DNA from: Torymus aiolomorphi
Taxonomy: Eukaryota; Arthropoda; Insecta; Hymenoptera; Torymidae
DNA length: 64,000 bases
Direction: 5' to 3'
NCBI GenBank assembly: GCA_036365515.1
Contig: CM070874.1
Location: forward strand, 248,090,930-248,154,929
The notes beneath the pieces are model-generated. The model saw nothing but the letters and a program-made list of their open reading frames with translations, made no database searches and had not been told where the DNA came from. This document shows, in pieces, positions 20,762-32,379 of this stretch (position 1 is the stretch's first letter; the number at the start of each line of letters is the position of its first letter). Both the position numbers and the translations under genes were made by a program.

Positions 20762-21013
20762 AGGAGCGCGGGAGCGCTCCAAAGGCAAGTATAGAAGAAG
20801 CCTGAAGGAGCGACCCGTGCTACATATACATTGAAATGGGTGTGCGAGAAATTCAATGCGCCTATACACGTCTGCATTAGTTTAAACTATATAACATATT
20901 ACTCTCAATCGAAAGCCATTTCATTGCTCTACTCAAATCAAAAGATTTTATTTAAAAAGATTATGTCGTTCAAAAGATATAGAGAGCTGAATTTTTTTAT
21001 GTGCTGTTTCCTT
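20762..21013 (+). repeat. dispersed repeat, inverted copy of 14172-14431
   Basis: See the copy at 14172. The match begins in the hairpin GGAGCGCGGGAGCGCTCC and ends near ATTTTTTTATGTGCTGTTTCC. Similarity is about 85 percent by eye. Confidence 0.8.
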
Positions 21014-21217
21014 TCTGAACTTTTCTTCTCCTTATTCCGGCGTCCGTTTTGCAGCTCTTATGACACTTCCGGTTGTCGTCTATCTTACGCTTTTATATCT
21101 GTATATATTTATATATATAGTTATAGTATCGTAGTAAATAAATCTGACTCCACTCGAAAAGAAAGAGAAAGAGAAAAATATAACAAAAATTAACAACAAA
21201 ATTGTGGTATTTGATAG

Positions 21218-21220
<3 letters not shown>

Positions 21221-21293
<73 letters not shown>
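21221..21293 (+). repeat. (GA)n microsatellite
   Basis: An uninterrupted GA dinucleotide run of about 73 bp. Unlike the other (GA)n tracts here it has no LINE next to it. The 5' approach (AAGAAAGAGAAAGAGAAAAA) is also purine-rich. Confidence 0.95.
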
Positions 21294-21296
<3 letters not shown>

Positions 21297-21354
21297 AAAG
21301 AATATATATATATATTCCTATATTATATAGTTGTAAGGCTCAAAATGGGTACTT

Positions 21355-21560
21355 ACCCCCTCCACACCACTCCACCCCCTCCACACCACTCCACCCCCTC
21401 CACACCACTCCACCCCCTCCACTTCCCCTTCACCTCCCCTCCACTTTTTAGGGTGAAATTCTTTCAAATTTTACGTTATTTTGGAGGGTGTCTGCCCCTC
21501 CACCCCCCTCCACCCCCGCCACCGACCCCTCCACTTACCCCCTCCACCTATCCCACCATA
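21355..21560 (+). repeat. C-rich minisatellite, 19-bp unit
   Basis: CCCCCTCCACACCACTCCA is repeated about three times from 21356, then decays into CCCCTCCAC-rich sequence to about 21560. Frames through it give only low-complexity Pro/His/Thr peptides. Confidence 0.85.
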
Positions 21561-21599
21561 CTTAATCCATTCCTCATATTATGCTAAAAATTTTATATA

Positions 21600-23385
21600 G
21601 TGTGTTTCCGGATTCGCTGGTAATGAATCAGTAATCAGATTTTGAAAATTCAAAATGGTGGATCGATGATGGAGGCCAAATATTGAAATATTAATGGATT
21701 TTGCTGAAAATTGTATATTATGGGTTTCCGGATTCTCTGATTAGGAATCTGAACGCAGATTTTGTAAATACAAAATGGCGGACAAAACTGATATATTACT
21801 GGATTATGCTGAAAATTGTATATAGGGGTATCTGGATTCGCTGATTACGAATTTGAACTCATATTTTGCCAAATCAAAATAGCGGCCAAATATTGAAACA
21901 TTGCTAGTTTTGCAATTGTATATGGGGGTTTTCTGGATTCGCATGATGACGAATCTGAATTCAGCTTATAAAAATTCAAAATGGCCGATCGAAGATGACG
22001 GCTAAATATTAAAATATTATTGGATTTTGCTGAAAACTGTACATAGGGTGTTATCGGATTCGCTGGTTACGAATCTGAACTCAGATTTAGAAAATTAGAA
22101 CTGACTGACCCAAGATGGCTACCAAAAATTGAAATTTTACTCGATTTTGCTAAAAGCTATAAATAGGGGGTTTCCGAATTCGGTGATTAGGAATCTGTAC
22201 TCAGATTTTGAGAATTCAAAATGGCGGATCTAAGATGGTAGCCATATATTCAAATATTACGGGAATTTGCTGAAAATTGTATATACGTAGTTTCTGGATT
22301 CGCTGATTACGAATCTGAACTCATATTTTGCCAAATCAAAATGGCGGCTAATTATTGAAATATTACTGAATTTTGCAATTGTATATGGGGGATTTCGGGA
22401 TTCGCATGATGACGATCTTAATTCAGATTATGAAAATTCAATATAACGGATCGTAGATGCCTGCAAAGTATTGAAAAATTACTGAATTTTGCTGAAGATT
22501 GTATATAGGGTTTTACTGGATTCGCTGATTAGGAATGTGAATTCAGATTATGAAAATTCAATATTACGGATCGATGATGGCGGCCAAATATTGAACTATT
22601 ATTGGATCTTGCTGAAAAATTTTTCTACGTAATTTCTGGATTCGCTAATTACGAATCTGAACTCAGATTTTGAAAATTCAAAATTTACCGGAATTTGCTA
22701 AAAATTGTTTATTGTAAGTTTCGGGATTCGTTGATTAGGAATCTGAACTCAGATTTTGTAAATACAAAATGGCGTCCAAAAATTGAAATATTACTGGGTT
22801 TTGCTGAAAATTGTATATAGGGGGTATCTAGATTCGCTGATTACGATCTGAACTAATATTTTGCCAATTCAAAAGGGCGGCCAAATATTGAAATATTACT
22901 GAATTTTGCGATTGTATGTGAGGGAATTCTAGCTTCGCATATTAGGATTTCTGGATTCAATGATTACGAATCTGAGCTCAGATTTTAAAAATTCAAAATG
23001 GTGGCAAAATATTTCAATAATACTGGATTTTGTTAAAAATGGTATATAAGGGGTTTCTGGATTCGCTGATTACGAATCTGAACTTAGGTTTTCAGAATTC
23101 AAAATAGCTGATCGAAAATAGAGGTCAAATATTCAAATATTACTGGATTTTGCTGAAAATTGTACATACGAAATTTCTGGATACGCTGAATACGAAACTG
23201 AACTCAGATTGTGAAAAATCAAAATAAGGGACCCAAGATGTCAGCCAAAAATTGAAGTTTTACCGAAATTTGCTAAAAATTTTTTGTTGTGGGTTTCCGG
23301 ATTGGCTGATTAGGAATCTGAACTCAGATTTTGTAAATTAAAAATGGCGGACAAGAATTAAAATATTACTGGATTTTGCTGAAAA
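21600..23385. repeat. diverged satellite, about 16 units of roughly 90-123 bp
   Basis: A recurring order of phrases is seen: GGATTTTGCTGAAAATTGTATA, GGGGTTTCTGGATTCGCTGATTACGAATCTGAACTCAGATTTTG, AAAATTCAAAATGGCGG, CCAAATATTGAAATATTACT. The TTTGCTGAAA marker falls near 21700, 21807, 22026, 22146, 22267, 22487, 22606, 22797, 23145 and 23374, with weaker copies between. Units differ strongly, so the array is old. No coding frame. Confidence 0.85.
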
Positions 23386-24499
23386 ATTAGTTTATAACCA
23401 ATAAATAACAAATAATATCAGAGCTGACATAATGAACTACATATATATTATGCATTATTTTGTTAAATATAAATATAGCTAATATTTTAAAAATTAATAA
23501 ATGTTAAGAATAATTTTTTTAAAGAACATTACAGAAAATTTCAAAGAAAAAATAAATGTTTCAAGATACTATTTAATAAGGGGTTATCCTTATTCATTAT
23601 TTTCAATATTTATCTTCATATGAAAATAATCCGCAACTCCAATTATAAGATTAATTTTATATTACATTATTATATTTTTAAAAGTAATCAATTTTTATAT
23701 ATAATTACAACTTAAATAACTTTCCATATTTATTTGATCCAAATTTTTGTGATTATTCACTGAATAAATATTCGAGCATATCTAGCAAATTTAGAAAAAC
23801 ACTATTTTTAAAAACCAAATTCAGTTTACACATATTTTAGAAAACGATTTTCAGTTGTGTTAGCTGTTGCTATAAAATTTTTTTTTAACAATTTACACTA
23901 AAAATGGTGGTTGGCGAGCGGAGCGAGCAGGGGGAGAAGCCCCACTTGTACACACACGCACACGCACACGCACACACATACACACACAATCTGACGTGTA
24001 TTTTTATAGTTCCTCGCTACGTTTTGGGAACAGTTATATTATTTGTATAAATTGATATAAATATTGTAAGGTTAAGCTCTCAAGAGCTGATGATAACTTA
24101 CTAATATTATATTCTAAAATTGATTTTGGTTAATACGTAGAAGTAAAGCCGACACGGTCCCAAAATTAGCTTTTTAAACTAGTATTAATTATTTGAAGAT
24201 AACTAGATATTATTTTGAATAATTCACTTGCAAGTAGTGCATTTATCCCAACTAATCAAACTGATAAATAAAAACAGGGGTTAGAACTGATAAAAATTAT
24301 GCGTAATTTCATTAATTAATCTTCTTTACTGTGCTCTTCCTTCTTTTGTAGATTTATTATAGGTGTGTGTGGGTGTGTATGTGTGTGTGTGTGTGTTAAT
24401 CTATCTCTACAGCGTGCAGGTTAATGGAGTTCGATATTTGTCCCATAAATGATGATATGAATATGCTTTTAAGTGGACAGTGTACAGCACGTACGTCAC
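23386..24499. other. AT-rich sequence with small CA and GT microsatellites, no gene
   Basis: A (CA)n-like tract lies at 23950-23990 and a (GT)n tract at 24361-24396. Between them are no family signatures. Confidence 0.6.
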
Positions 24500-24528
24500 G
24501 AGAGAGAGAGAGAGTGAGACAGAGAGAG

Positions 24529-24581
<53 letters not shown>

Positions 24582-24602
24582 CAGAGAGAGAGAGAGAGAG
24601 AG
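24500..24602 (+). repeat. (GA)n microsatellite at the 3' end of LINE 1
   Basis: A GA run with a few interruptions (GTGAGAC, GCGAG), joined at 24602 to a short G run and then to the minus-strand 3' end of the LINE (reading AATAAACTG on the minus strand). Read on the LINE strand this is a (TC)n tail or target. Confidence 0.9.
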
Positions 24603-24959
24603 GGGGGGGGCAGTTTATTAGCGCCTTGGGGTTTGATCCCGTCTGGCGCTTAAAGAGAAATACAGAGTATTTGACAGTGGAACTTAAAACTATATGAAAT
24701 AACAAGTAAATAAAAAATATAATGTGGTAACAAAAGCGATATGAGTGAATATGATAAACTATAAATAATATAATAAAATATGAAAAGTGAAGCAAGGTAT
24801 AAAAGATGTAGCGAGGTATATAAAGATATTAAGACGGTCTAAACGGTGAGGGTAAGAGTACCATTCATTAGAATTATTAAAGTTAGATGAGAAAGAATGT
24901 AATACAAAACGGATGTCTAAGGAGAAGCAGAAGTGTACAGAAGGGTGGGGCCTTGCTCG

Positions 24960-25526
24960 CTAAAGCCGAGCGTGCGGAACGGCTAGCAGGCTCCGCGATA
25001 GTCTCTCCGCTCGCAAACGTCGCGCCCAATCAGTCATGTCCCTTGCCAATAAAGTGTCAAAAAGAGACCTCTTACAGGAGCATAGAACTCGTGGTGAAAA
25101 ATTGGTAATGCTGGTTGAGTTTAAGAGGGACATGGCTTCCAGGGTGAAGGAGTGCTTGAGAGCCTCTGTGCGTGACGTGCGCGGTACAAAAGCCTGCGGT
25201 GGGCGCCTTTCTGGACGGCGTACAGTTAAGTCGACAGATTGCCGGCGGAAGCACTCGGTAAGATAGGTGGGGATATCGTTGATAACGACGGAGTAGGCTA
25301 GGGTGCCTGTAAAATATTTATGGTGTCTGATTGCGAAAAGCCAGTGCAATCCGAGCAGGTGTCGGGTCACATGCGCTAAGAACGGGAGGCAGCCTACGAC
25401 AAAATGTACACAGGCCCTTAGTGTGACCTCGATTTTTCCTATGCGTGTTTTGTCAAGGTGGTGGTAGACTACGTACGCATAGTCAAAGCGCGGAAACACG
25501 AGACTCTCCACGAGGCTTTTCCTCAA
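24960..25526 (-). pseudogene. LINE 1 ORF2, post-RT C-terminal part
   Basis: A 188-codon frame beginning RKSLVESLVFPRFDYAYVVY, the segment that follows the RT domain in CR1/Jockey elements (compare RLVESLVQPHLDYCTVV in LINE 2). After it comes ACVHFVVGC and a Leu/Arg-rich tail. It continues the RT of 25611-26380 after a frameshift near 25530-25610. The frame runs to the end of ORF2, so the C-terminus is probably complete. Confidence 0.8.
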
Positions 25527-25610
25527 CGATCTTCAGAATGAGCGGCGATGAAAACGCAGAGCATGGACCGTGCTGTAGACCCTGCGAGTGATTTAATCCG
25601 CGTGCAATTT

Positions 25611-26380
25611 TCAGTCTAGGGTTGGCGTGATTATAACGCCGAGGTTACGTGCCTCGGTGACGTACTTTAGCGCATGGCTACCAATCGTGACTTTTGGGAG
25701 GATGGTGAGGTCGAGTCTGGTGGTGTATAGCTCGCTGCCAAGAATCATAACTTTGGTCTTGAGAGGGTTTAGGAGTAAACCATTCTCCCTGGCCCAGTCC
25801 GCTACTGCTTGAGCGTGAATGGAAGCTCTTGCAGTGGCTTGAAGGATGTTCGTTGGGAGAAAGTGGAAATAGACTTGCGTGTCATCAGCGCAGATCATGA
25901 CCCGTGCGAATGACAGTGCCGCAGGCAGATCATTGATGTAAGTGGCGAACAGCAAGGGTCCTAGCCCACTACCTTGTGGGACATCTGACTACGCGCGAAG
26001 CCAATCCGAGATCGAGCCGCATTCGTCGATAACAGCCTGATCGCAGCGCATGATCGGACATGTTAAGGGCCCTTAGCTTGCTAAGCAGGCGTGCGTGAGG
26101 GATGGAGTCAAATGCTTTCGAGAAATCGAATAGAATTAGGATTGTGAGCATTCTATCATCGATGGCTTGCTTCACATCTTCTAGCACACCTAGAAGAGCG
26201 GTTTGAGTGCTATGCTGTCGTCGAAAGCCAGCCTGGCGTGGATGGATTAGGTTATGGACCTCGAGGTAGCCAGATAGTTGGTCGTGTACCAGGTGCTCAA
26301 GCACCTTGGTGCATTCCGAAAGAAGTGCAATGGGTTTTTTCCAGTCGTGTGGAAATGCAGAATTGATGATCGATGAGTTT
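25611..26380 (-). pseudogene. LINE 1 ORF2, reverse transcriptase palm
   Basis: From the mariner junction downward the minus strand encodes NSSIINSAFPHDWKKPIALL, KVLEHLVHDQLSGYL, FRRQHSTQTALL and motif A (ILFDFSKAFDSIP, first catalytic Asp). After a frameshift near 25960 it encodes ADDTQVYF (motif C; here CADD instead of the usual Y/FADD) and LLLNPLKTKVMILG. The order and spacing are those of non-LTR RTs. The GVPQGSVLGP block falls at the frameshift and is damaged. Catalytic activity is not expected. Confidence 0.85.
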
Positions 26381-26381
26381 A

Positions 26382-27670
26382 TTGGGTCCTTGAATAAGTT
26401 CTCGCTGTTTCCTAACAGATGATGTTACCAGGACTAAGTGTATGTAATTTCAGATGCTAACGCATTTATAAGGTAGTACTGTCGGTAAGCTTGAACGTAA
26501 GTGTATGTTAGTTCGCCATAGTGTAAACAGCGTTTTTTGTTCTTACTACTAAAAATGTCAAGTTTTGTGCCAAGTAAAGAGTATTTGCGGGGAATTTTAT
26601 TGCACTATTTTATTAAAAAAAAATCTGCAGCTGAAGCGCACAGGATTCTTGTTAAAACTTACGGTGACCATGCTCTGTCGGAAACGACATGCACAGACTG
26701 GTTTCGACGCCTCAAAAATAACGATTTTGATCTTGGAGATAAAGAACATGCTGTTGCACCAAAAAAGTTTGAAGACGAAGAATTTGAGGAATTACTAAAT
26801 GAAGACTCATGCCAGGTGCTAGCTGAACTTGAAAAATCATTACGAGTACATGAGATAACAGTTTCGAAACGTTTGAAAACGTTAGGAATGATCCAGATGC
26901 AAGGACATTGGGTGCCGTATGAGTTGAAGCCCAGAGACGTCGAACGGCGTTTTCTCACGTGTGAAGTGCTGCTTCAACGGCAGAAAAGAAAAGGTTTTTT
27001 GCATCGTATCGTGACTGGCGATGAAAAGTGGATACATTACGATAATCCTAAGCGTAAAAAATCGTGAGGTAAGCCCGGCCATGCATCAACATCTTCGGCA
27101 AAGCCAAATATCCATGGTTCGAAGCTTCACCTCTGCATTTGGTTGGATCAGCAGGGTGTAATTTATTATGAACTACTGAAACCGAACGAAACTACCACGG
27201 GAGATCGCTATCGACTGCAATTGATGTATTTGAGCCGAGCCCTAAAGGAAAAACGGCCGCTGTACGAGCAGAGACACGATAAGGTGATTTTGTTATATGA
27301 CAATGCTTGGTCACATGTTGCAAAGGTCGTCAAAGGAAGTTTGGAGGCGCTTCAATGGAATGTCCTAACTCACCCGCCGTATAGCCCAGACATTGCTTGT
27401 TCCGACTGCCACTTGTTCTGGTCAAGGGCTCATGGCTTGGCTGAGCAGCACTTCCATTCTTATGAAGATGCCAAAAAATGGGTCGATTCTTGGATAGCTT
27501 CAAAAGACGAGCTGTTCTTCCGAGATGGAATCCGTAAATTGCTAGAAAAATGTGAGAAAGTAGTGACTAGTGATGGGCAATATTTTGAGTGACATGCTTT
27601 TTCCTACATACTTTAAATAAGGCATCAATTTTCACAAAAAAAATTAGTGAGAGCTTATTCAAGATCCCAA
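26382..27670 (+). mobile_element. mariner element, 1289 bp, TA target duplication
   Basis: TA at 26380-26381 and 27671-27672 flanks TTGGGTCCTTGAATAAGTTC on the left and the mirror of TTGGGATCTTGAATAAGCTC on the right. Length and terminal repeats are typical of mariner. Removing the element and one TA restores the LINE 1 RT frame across the junction (FTSL to INSS), which proves the insertion came after the LINE. Confidence 0.95.
26555..27592 (+). pseudogene. mariner transposase, DD34D type, one in-frame stop
   Basis: The frame from ATG 26555 (MSSFVPSKEYLRG) to the stop at 27592 is about 345 codons, the usual length. The N-terminal helix-turn-helix region (residues about 5-110) includes HYFIKKKSAAEAHRIL and TTCTDWFRRLK. 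The catalytic Asp residues are all present: TGDEKWIHYDN, then LLYDNAWSH, then SPDIACSDCHLF, with 34 residues between the second and third. A TGA at 27065-27067 replaces the Trp that normally follows KKS; the frame is open on both sides. The usual NARPH motif reads NAWSH. An otherwise intact gene with a single nonsense change suggests fairly recent death. Confidence 0.93.
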
Positions 27671-27671
27671 T

Positions 27672-28282
27672 ATGAGCGAGGTGAAGTTAGCGAGGGCTGT
27701 TCTCGTGGCTAGCTTAGCCATTTGCGCGGAGATTCCGTCAAGGCCTGAAGCTTTAGAAGACGAGCGATTTATAGCTTGGAGTACTTCCCTTTTGGTGACT
27801 GGACGAAGGCAGAACTGCCGATTGAAGGCTGTGCACTGCGGCTGTAAAGCTATTCCGTTGTCGCGTTCTGTGATGGGGGGCTGACGGTTTATTATTGTTG
27901 AGAAGTGGGTGTTTAGAGTTGGCGTATCAAAGTAGGGGAAAGGCGAGGGTGTGCTGGAGCCAGACACACGGAGACGCCTGAGTTCTCTCCATTTGGCTTC
28001 TGGACTGGTAGCTTCTTCGAGGCGCGAGGCAATGTAACGGTTCTTGGCCGTGTCGAGAGCATTTGACGCTCTCGCGCGAGCAGCGCGGAAGCTCAGCAGG
28101 TCTGCTGCTACGCCTGAGGCAAGCAATTCTGTAAGCGGGATCGCGAGTGCGCATGAGTGATCGCAGCTCAGGACTAATCCAGGGTTTGCGGCGGGAGGAG
28201 AAAACGATCGAGTGAAGTGGTGCTTTAGCATCGAATGCGGAGACGACGGCTTTTGTGAGCTAACGCTCGGCCTCGGATACAT
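27672..28282 (-). pseudogene. LINE 1 ORF2, linker and N-terminal RT
   Basis: The minus-strand frame has SFRAARARASNALDTAKNRY (endonuclease-RT linker), WRELRRLRVSG, then a segment with TLNTHFSTI and REVLQAINRSSSKASGLDG, the RT fingers motif. The frame ends at the mariner insertion. It overlaps the endonuclease frame at 28260-28282, which indicates a frameshift there. Confidence 0.8.
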
Positions 28283-29125
28283 CGGTGGGGCACGGGCCCA
28301 TGACTACTCCAGCGGAGGTAGTGGTTGTAATGAAGTTGAGTGGGGAGGAGGGAGCAAGTGGAGGGAGTTCGGCTAGATGGCTGAGGAGGCTGTGGTCATG
28401 TAATTCGGGATTAAGCTTTTCGAGATTACGGGATGGAATGGACTTGGTGAGAGGGGGAGGATTCCTGCAGGGGAGGGTGAGTTCGATGAAGTCGTGGCCT
28501 CCTATGAAGGGAGCCGGGGATTTGGAGTAGTTTGATACAGGGTATGGATTTTTTGCGATAAAGAGGTCAATGCAGGTATGGAAGTTATTCCAGAGTTGAT
28601 TATGAGTGGGCGTAGATGGATTGGGGTGGAGGGAGTGGCGATCGATGAAGGCTTGGAGGTTGGCGGCGTTTTTGGCAGTAGGAGTGGCCATGTTGATAAT
28701 AAAATTGCCAGTGATGATGACGGAGCTGAAGTGACGGAGGTAGGTGGAGAGGCATGATAGGAATTCTAGCGGGTATTCAGCAGGTGGACGGCGATAGATG
28801 GCAGCGAATAATATTTTTGCATGAGAGGTGGAAATTTGGAGGATGTGGTATTCTGGCTTGTTCTTGAACAGGGGTTCTTGAACAGGGGTTTCGAGGCGAC
28901 GAGGACCTCGACGGCTAAATAGTCGCGCACGTAGACACCTACGCCATCACCGTCCATCCCCTTCCGATCTGAACGATAAAAATTGAATCCATCGAGGCTA
29001 AGGTGTGAGTCATCCATGTTTGGATGCAAAAAAGTCTCGGTGATTGCGATGACATTGAAATGTGTGTCAACACACTTAGCCTTGAGGAGTGCACATTGAT
29101 GTGGCCAAAAGCTAATTCGCCGGAG
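28260..29125 (-). pseudogene. LINE 1 ORF2, AP-type endonuclease
   Basis: Pieces in two frames make up an exonuclease-endonuclease-phosphatase domain. KAKCVDTHFNVIAITETFLH holds the catalytic Glu (about 29080-29025). FNFYRSDRKGMDGDGVGVYV is the next conserved block. VIITGNFIINM replaces the usual GDFN motif, with the catalytic Asp now Asn. After that come IDRHSLHPNPSTPTHNQ and FIGGHDFIEL (compare SDH-type motif). Target-primed insertion uses this domain to nick DNA. Frameshifts near 28700-28770 and 29060 and the lost Asp make it inactive. Confidence 0.75.
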
Positions 29126-29151
29126 TTCAGTTTTGATTTATTAGGATGGCG

Positions 29152-30455
29152 TCATGCCATCGTATTCGCGTTAGCATGCGCGTTAGCGAGCGCATCGAGT
29201 TCAGCTTCGCTATTCACCGGTATTAGCGGGTCGTTTTTCATCGGTCGCAGGAAAACTGGCAGGTTTTTTTCCACGTTTTTTTCGGGGTGCAGGTGCCCGA
29301 GCCCTTTGTGCAGTTCCGTTGCTCGCTTCAATAGCTTGTGGACTGGGTCCGGCCATAGAGCATTAACCGACAGCTTTGCCGTCCCACCGGCCCCGAAGAT
29401 AGTTTGGCAGTCTAGATTTTTCAGGCCAGGAGTCTTACGAAGAATATCATCACGTGCGGTAGGGCAGGCGAGCGTAAAAACGATCGCACGGAGCGGGACC
29501 ACTGGCGTGACTAGAGCAGTTGCAGCAGAGGTTGCAGCAGAGGCTGCCTGTTCTGCGCGATCTGTGCAGGCTACAGGGTTCCACGGGCGCCAGCTGAGGA
29601 TGAGTGGTACATGCTGTGGTAGCTTGAGGGCTGTGAGGAGGGCGGCGGCGAGTAGCAGGGGCTCATGCTCCACAGCAGAGGGAATGACTCACCATTATCG
29701 CGCGTGGGTCCTCAAGGGTGCGCTGATTGAGCCCGTCTCGATTAACAGCGGTGGCGCGGAATATCTCAGCTCGCACCGCTACCAAGTCGGCGTCGTACCG
29801 AGCGCTTAGAGCCTGCTGGCTCTGCTCCACCGCATCGACGTGTGCTGCGAGGCTGTTCAAGGCTCGAGCGTTCTCTGCCAAGGCACGCGTGTTGTTTGCT
29901 AGTGCGACGGCGGTGGCATCATGCGAGCTTTTGAGCAGGTTGTAAGAACACTGCATGTAGGCAGGCGCTTCACTAAGTGCAGCTCCGATCGCTCCGTCTG
30001 GATCGAGCTGAGAATTAGGGATACCGGCTGCGCACTCCTGGTTCATCTCGGCCAAGACTGTCAGCGGAGCGGACAGCGCAATATCAGCAGGGCAGTATGC
30101 CTTAGACACGGGCGCAACGGACGGAGAAGGAGTAGAGGCACGCCTCTTCGATGAGTGCTGGCTACTGGTGGGCGTGGCCGGATGTGCCGGTTCGCTGGAC
30201 GTAGGCTATGATGGCCGCGGGGTCTTCGCGTCAGCCGAGGCAACGGAGCCACTCCCAATGGCAATGGTGGATTCGCTGGTAGCCGTGCTGTTGACAGTGC
30301 ACCTGATGCAGCGGTGCAATGGGCCGGTTGTAGGAAGGCACGCCGCCTAGAAGTAACGTGCAGGTAACGCAGGCGGCAAGGGCTTGGTCGTTGCGGACGA
30401 TGCGTATGCTACAGACCGGGCACTCTTTCGAGGACATGCGAAAGCTCGGGGGAAT
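29152..30455 (-). pseudogene. LINE 1 ORF1: zinc-finger/coiled-coil protein
   Basis: From 30437 down, SSKECPVCSIRIV then ACVTCTLLLGG and (in a shifted frame) HRCIRC give a PHD/RING-like cysteine pattern, found at the start of ORF1 in many CR1-like elements. A Ser/Thr/Pro-rich linker follows. Then comes a coiled-coil stretch (29790-29960: ALANNTRALAENARALNSL, then VDAVEQSQQALSARYDADL). A C-terminal part (29673-29152) contains IVFTLACPTARDDILRK, typical of RNA-binding ORF1 ends. At least two frameshifts break it. Its role is RNA binding and chaperoning. Strong GC and codon bias set it apart from its AT-rich surroundings. Confidence 0.65.
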
Positions 30456-31084
30456 GCGTGTAAGCAGACACGTGTATCGCAGCAGTAGCAATGCTCAGTA
30501 ACGCCGCGCGAGGCTTCAGCGCCGGCTCTACACGAGGACGCGAGAGCAGCCGGGCTCGACTGTAACTATTACTAGGCGCGCGCGCCGGGTTAGCGAGCAA
30601 CGGTCGGTAAGGCGGGTCGTGGGTAAGTAAACCGAGCACGCACAGAAACTGAGTGGCGGCGGTGGGGGCGCCTAGCTCATGCTTCAGCTGCACAAGATAT
30701 GTGGGACGGACGGAACGCAAAGCGCTGACTCACGCAAAAAAAGGATGCTAGATGTTCTGGAGCAGTCGATGAGATGCGTGGGTAAGGCAGCAGACGATGA
30801 AACGCACAAACCGATCTGCTTTTTGCAGCTGGCACGGGGCAGGCAGCAAGCAGGAAAATAACATCCAGCAGCCGATGCAGTCCAAGCGATACAGATCAGT
30901 GGTATGGTGATACAGCAGTGCAGTTACAGTGCATCAGTAGTGGCTGATGTGGCGGCGGTGACAGGCAAGCTGTACCAATGCAGGAGGACGGCAGATGAAG
31001 CTGATACGTAGCACCCAGTATTTAGTTCAGGTTCTGTGACGTGCAGAAAAGCAGGAGTAGAAGTGAAATGCGTCAACACTTTCC

Positions 31085-31220
<136 letters not shown>

Positions 31221-31755
31221 CATAATTGTTTATTTGCCTTCGCGGCAAAACTTGAATACAGTCAAATTGGTATAATACTGTGACATAGTAGTAGTCGAAA
31301 TACATATCTTAATACTGGAGTAGAAGCGGAAATACAAGTAAATTTACAATAAGATGATAAAATAAAATAAAATAAAATAATTATATAAATAGTCTAGATG
31401 TCATAACATTAACGCCGTTTACGAGGACCTTCATTCTTATCCAAAAAGAAAATATAACAATAAATCAAATATAACAATAAATAAATAAAATATATAAAAA
31501 AAAGAAATTTAAGTATCACAGCTGAAAGTACGACTAGAGAATACAAATAATTTCAAATACAATTACAAATACAATTTTATCATGACTAGAAAAAGGATAC
31601 AAGATAAATACAATAAAAGAATAAAATATCACATTTGTAATCACAGTAGGTATAATCATATCACAGCCGCTTCGTCAAAGGAGTAATGTAATGTTAAAAT
31701 TCAAAACAAATGTTGAGCGCAAGTTTAAATAAAAACTAAAATAATAAAATAGAGT

Positions 31756-32379
31756 TCAGCCCCATAAAAAAAATATCCAAGAAGGTCCCCATTTTAACAG
31801 CTCCTGGTACCCACCACGAGAGACTAGGTATCTCGATCGAATAAATATTGGCGCACCGCCCTCTTGAAGGAGCAATATGATGGTAAGTGGCGCAGCGAGG
31901 GGGGGGGGAGAATTCCAAAAGTGGGTACCTAGGATTTGAAACGACCTGGCACCAGTTTCATAACTAACAAACCTAGGCACTAATTCTGGTTGCACTCCCC
32001 TGCTAATAGCCTGGGCTTGTGCTCAATGAAAAACGCAGCCAGATAACTGGGCTCCCGCAACCGTGTAATTTTATACAAAAGAAGGGCTGCGAGAGTCTGG
32101 ATGGAGCCAGCCCAGACGTCTTCTGTAGGGGGTGATATGAGCATCCCTTCTAACCCCAAGGACGTATCGCACACATGCATTGCTCAGTCTCTCAAGTCTA
32201 CGTTTCTGTTCGTCAGTAGCGTCAAGTAGTACCACCGTGCAGTAATCTAGGTGAGGTTGAACTAAGCTCTCGACTAGTCTTTTGCGTAATGTCTCAGTGG
32301 TACATGCCCTAATAAACCGCAGACTATATAGGGCTTTATTATTACTTTCTTGGTAACCTTGATAACATGCGATTTCCAC
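31756..32379 (-). pseudogene. LINE 2 ORF2, C-terminal part broken by frameshifts
   Basis: It continues the 507-codon RT frame after a frameshift near 32370. It reads RKRLVESLVQPHLDYCTVVL, RLSNACVRYVLGVRRDAH, ITPYRRRLGWL, then (next frame) LLYKITRLREPSYLA and finally FQILGTHFWNSPP, a tail common to CR1-like ORF2 ends. There are at least three frame changes in 600 bp. Confidence 0.75.

Noticed and set aside
29024..30154. Long plus-strand frames opposite LINE 1 ORF1
   Set aside because: They are antisense to the recognisable ORF1 on the minus strand. High GC leaves the opposite frames open by chance.
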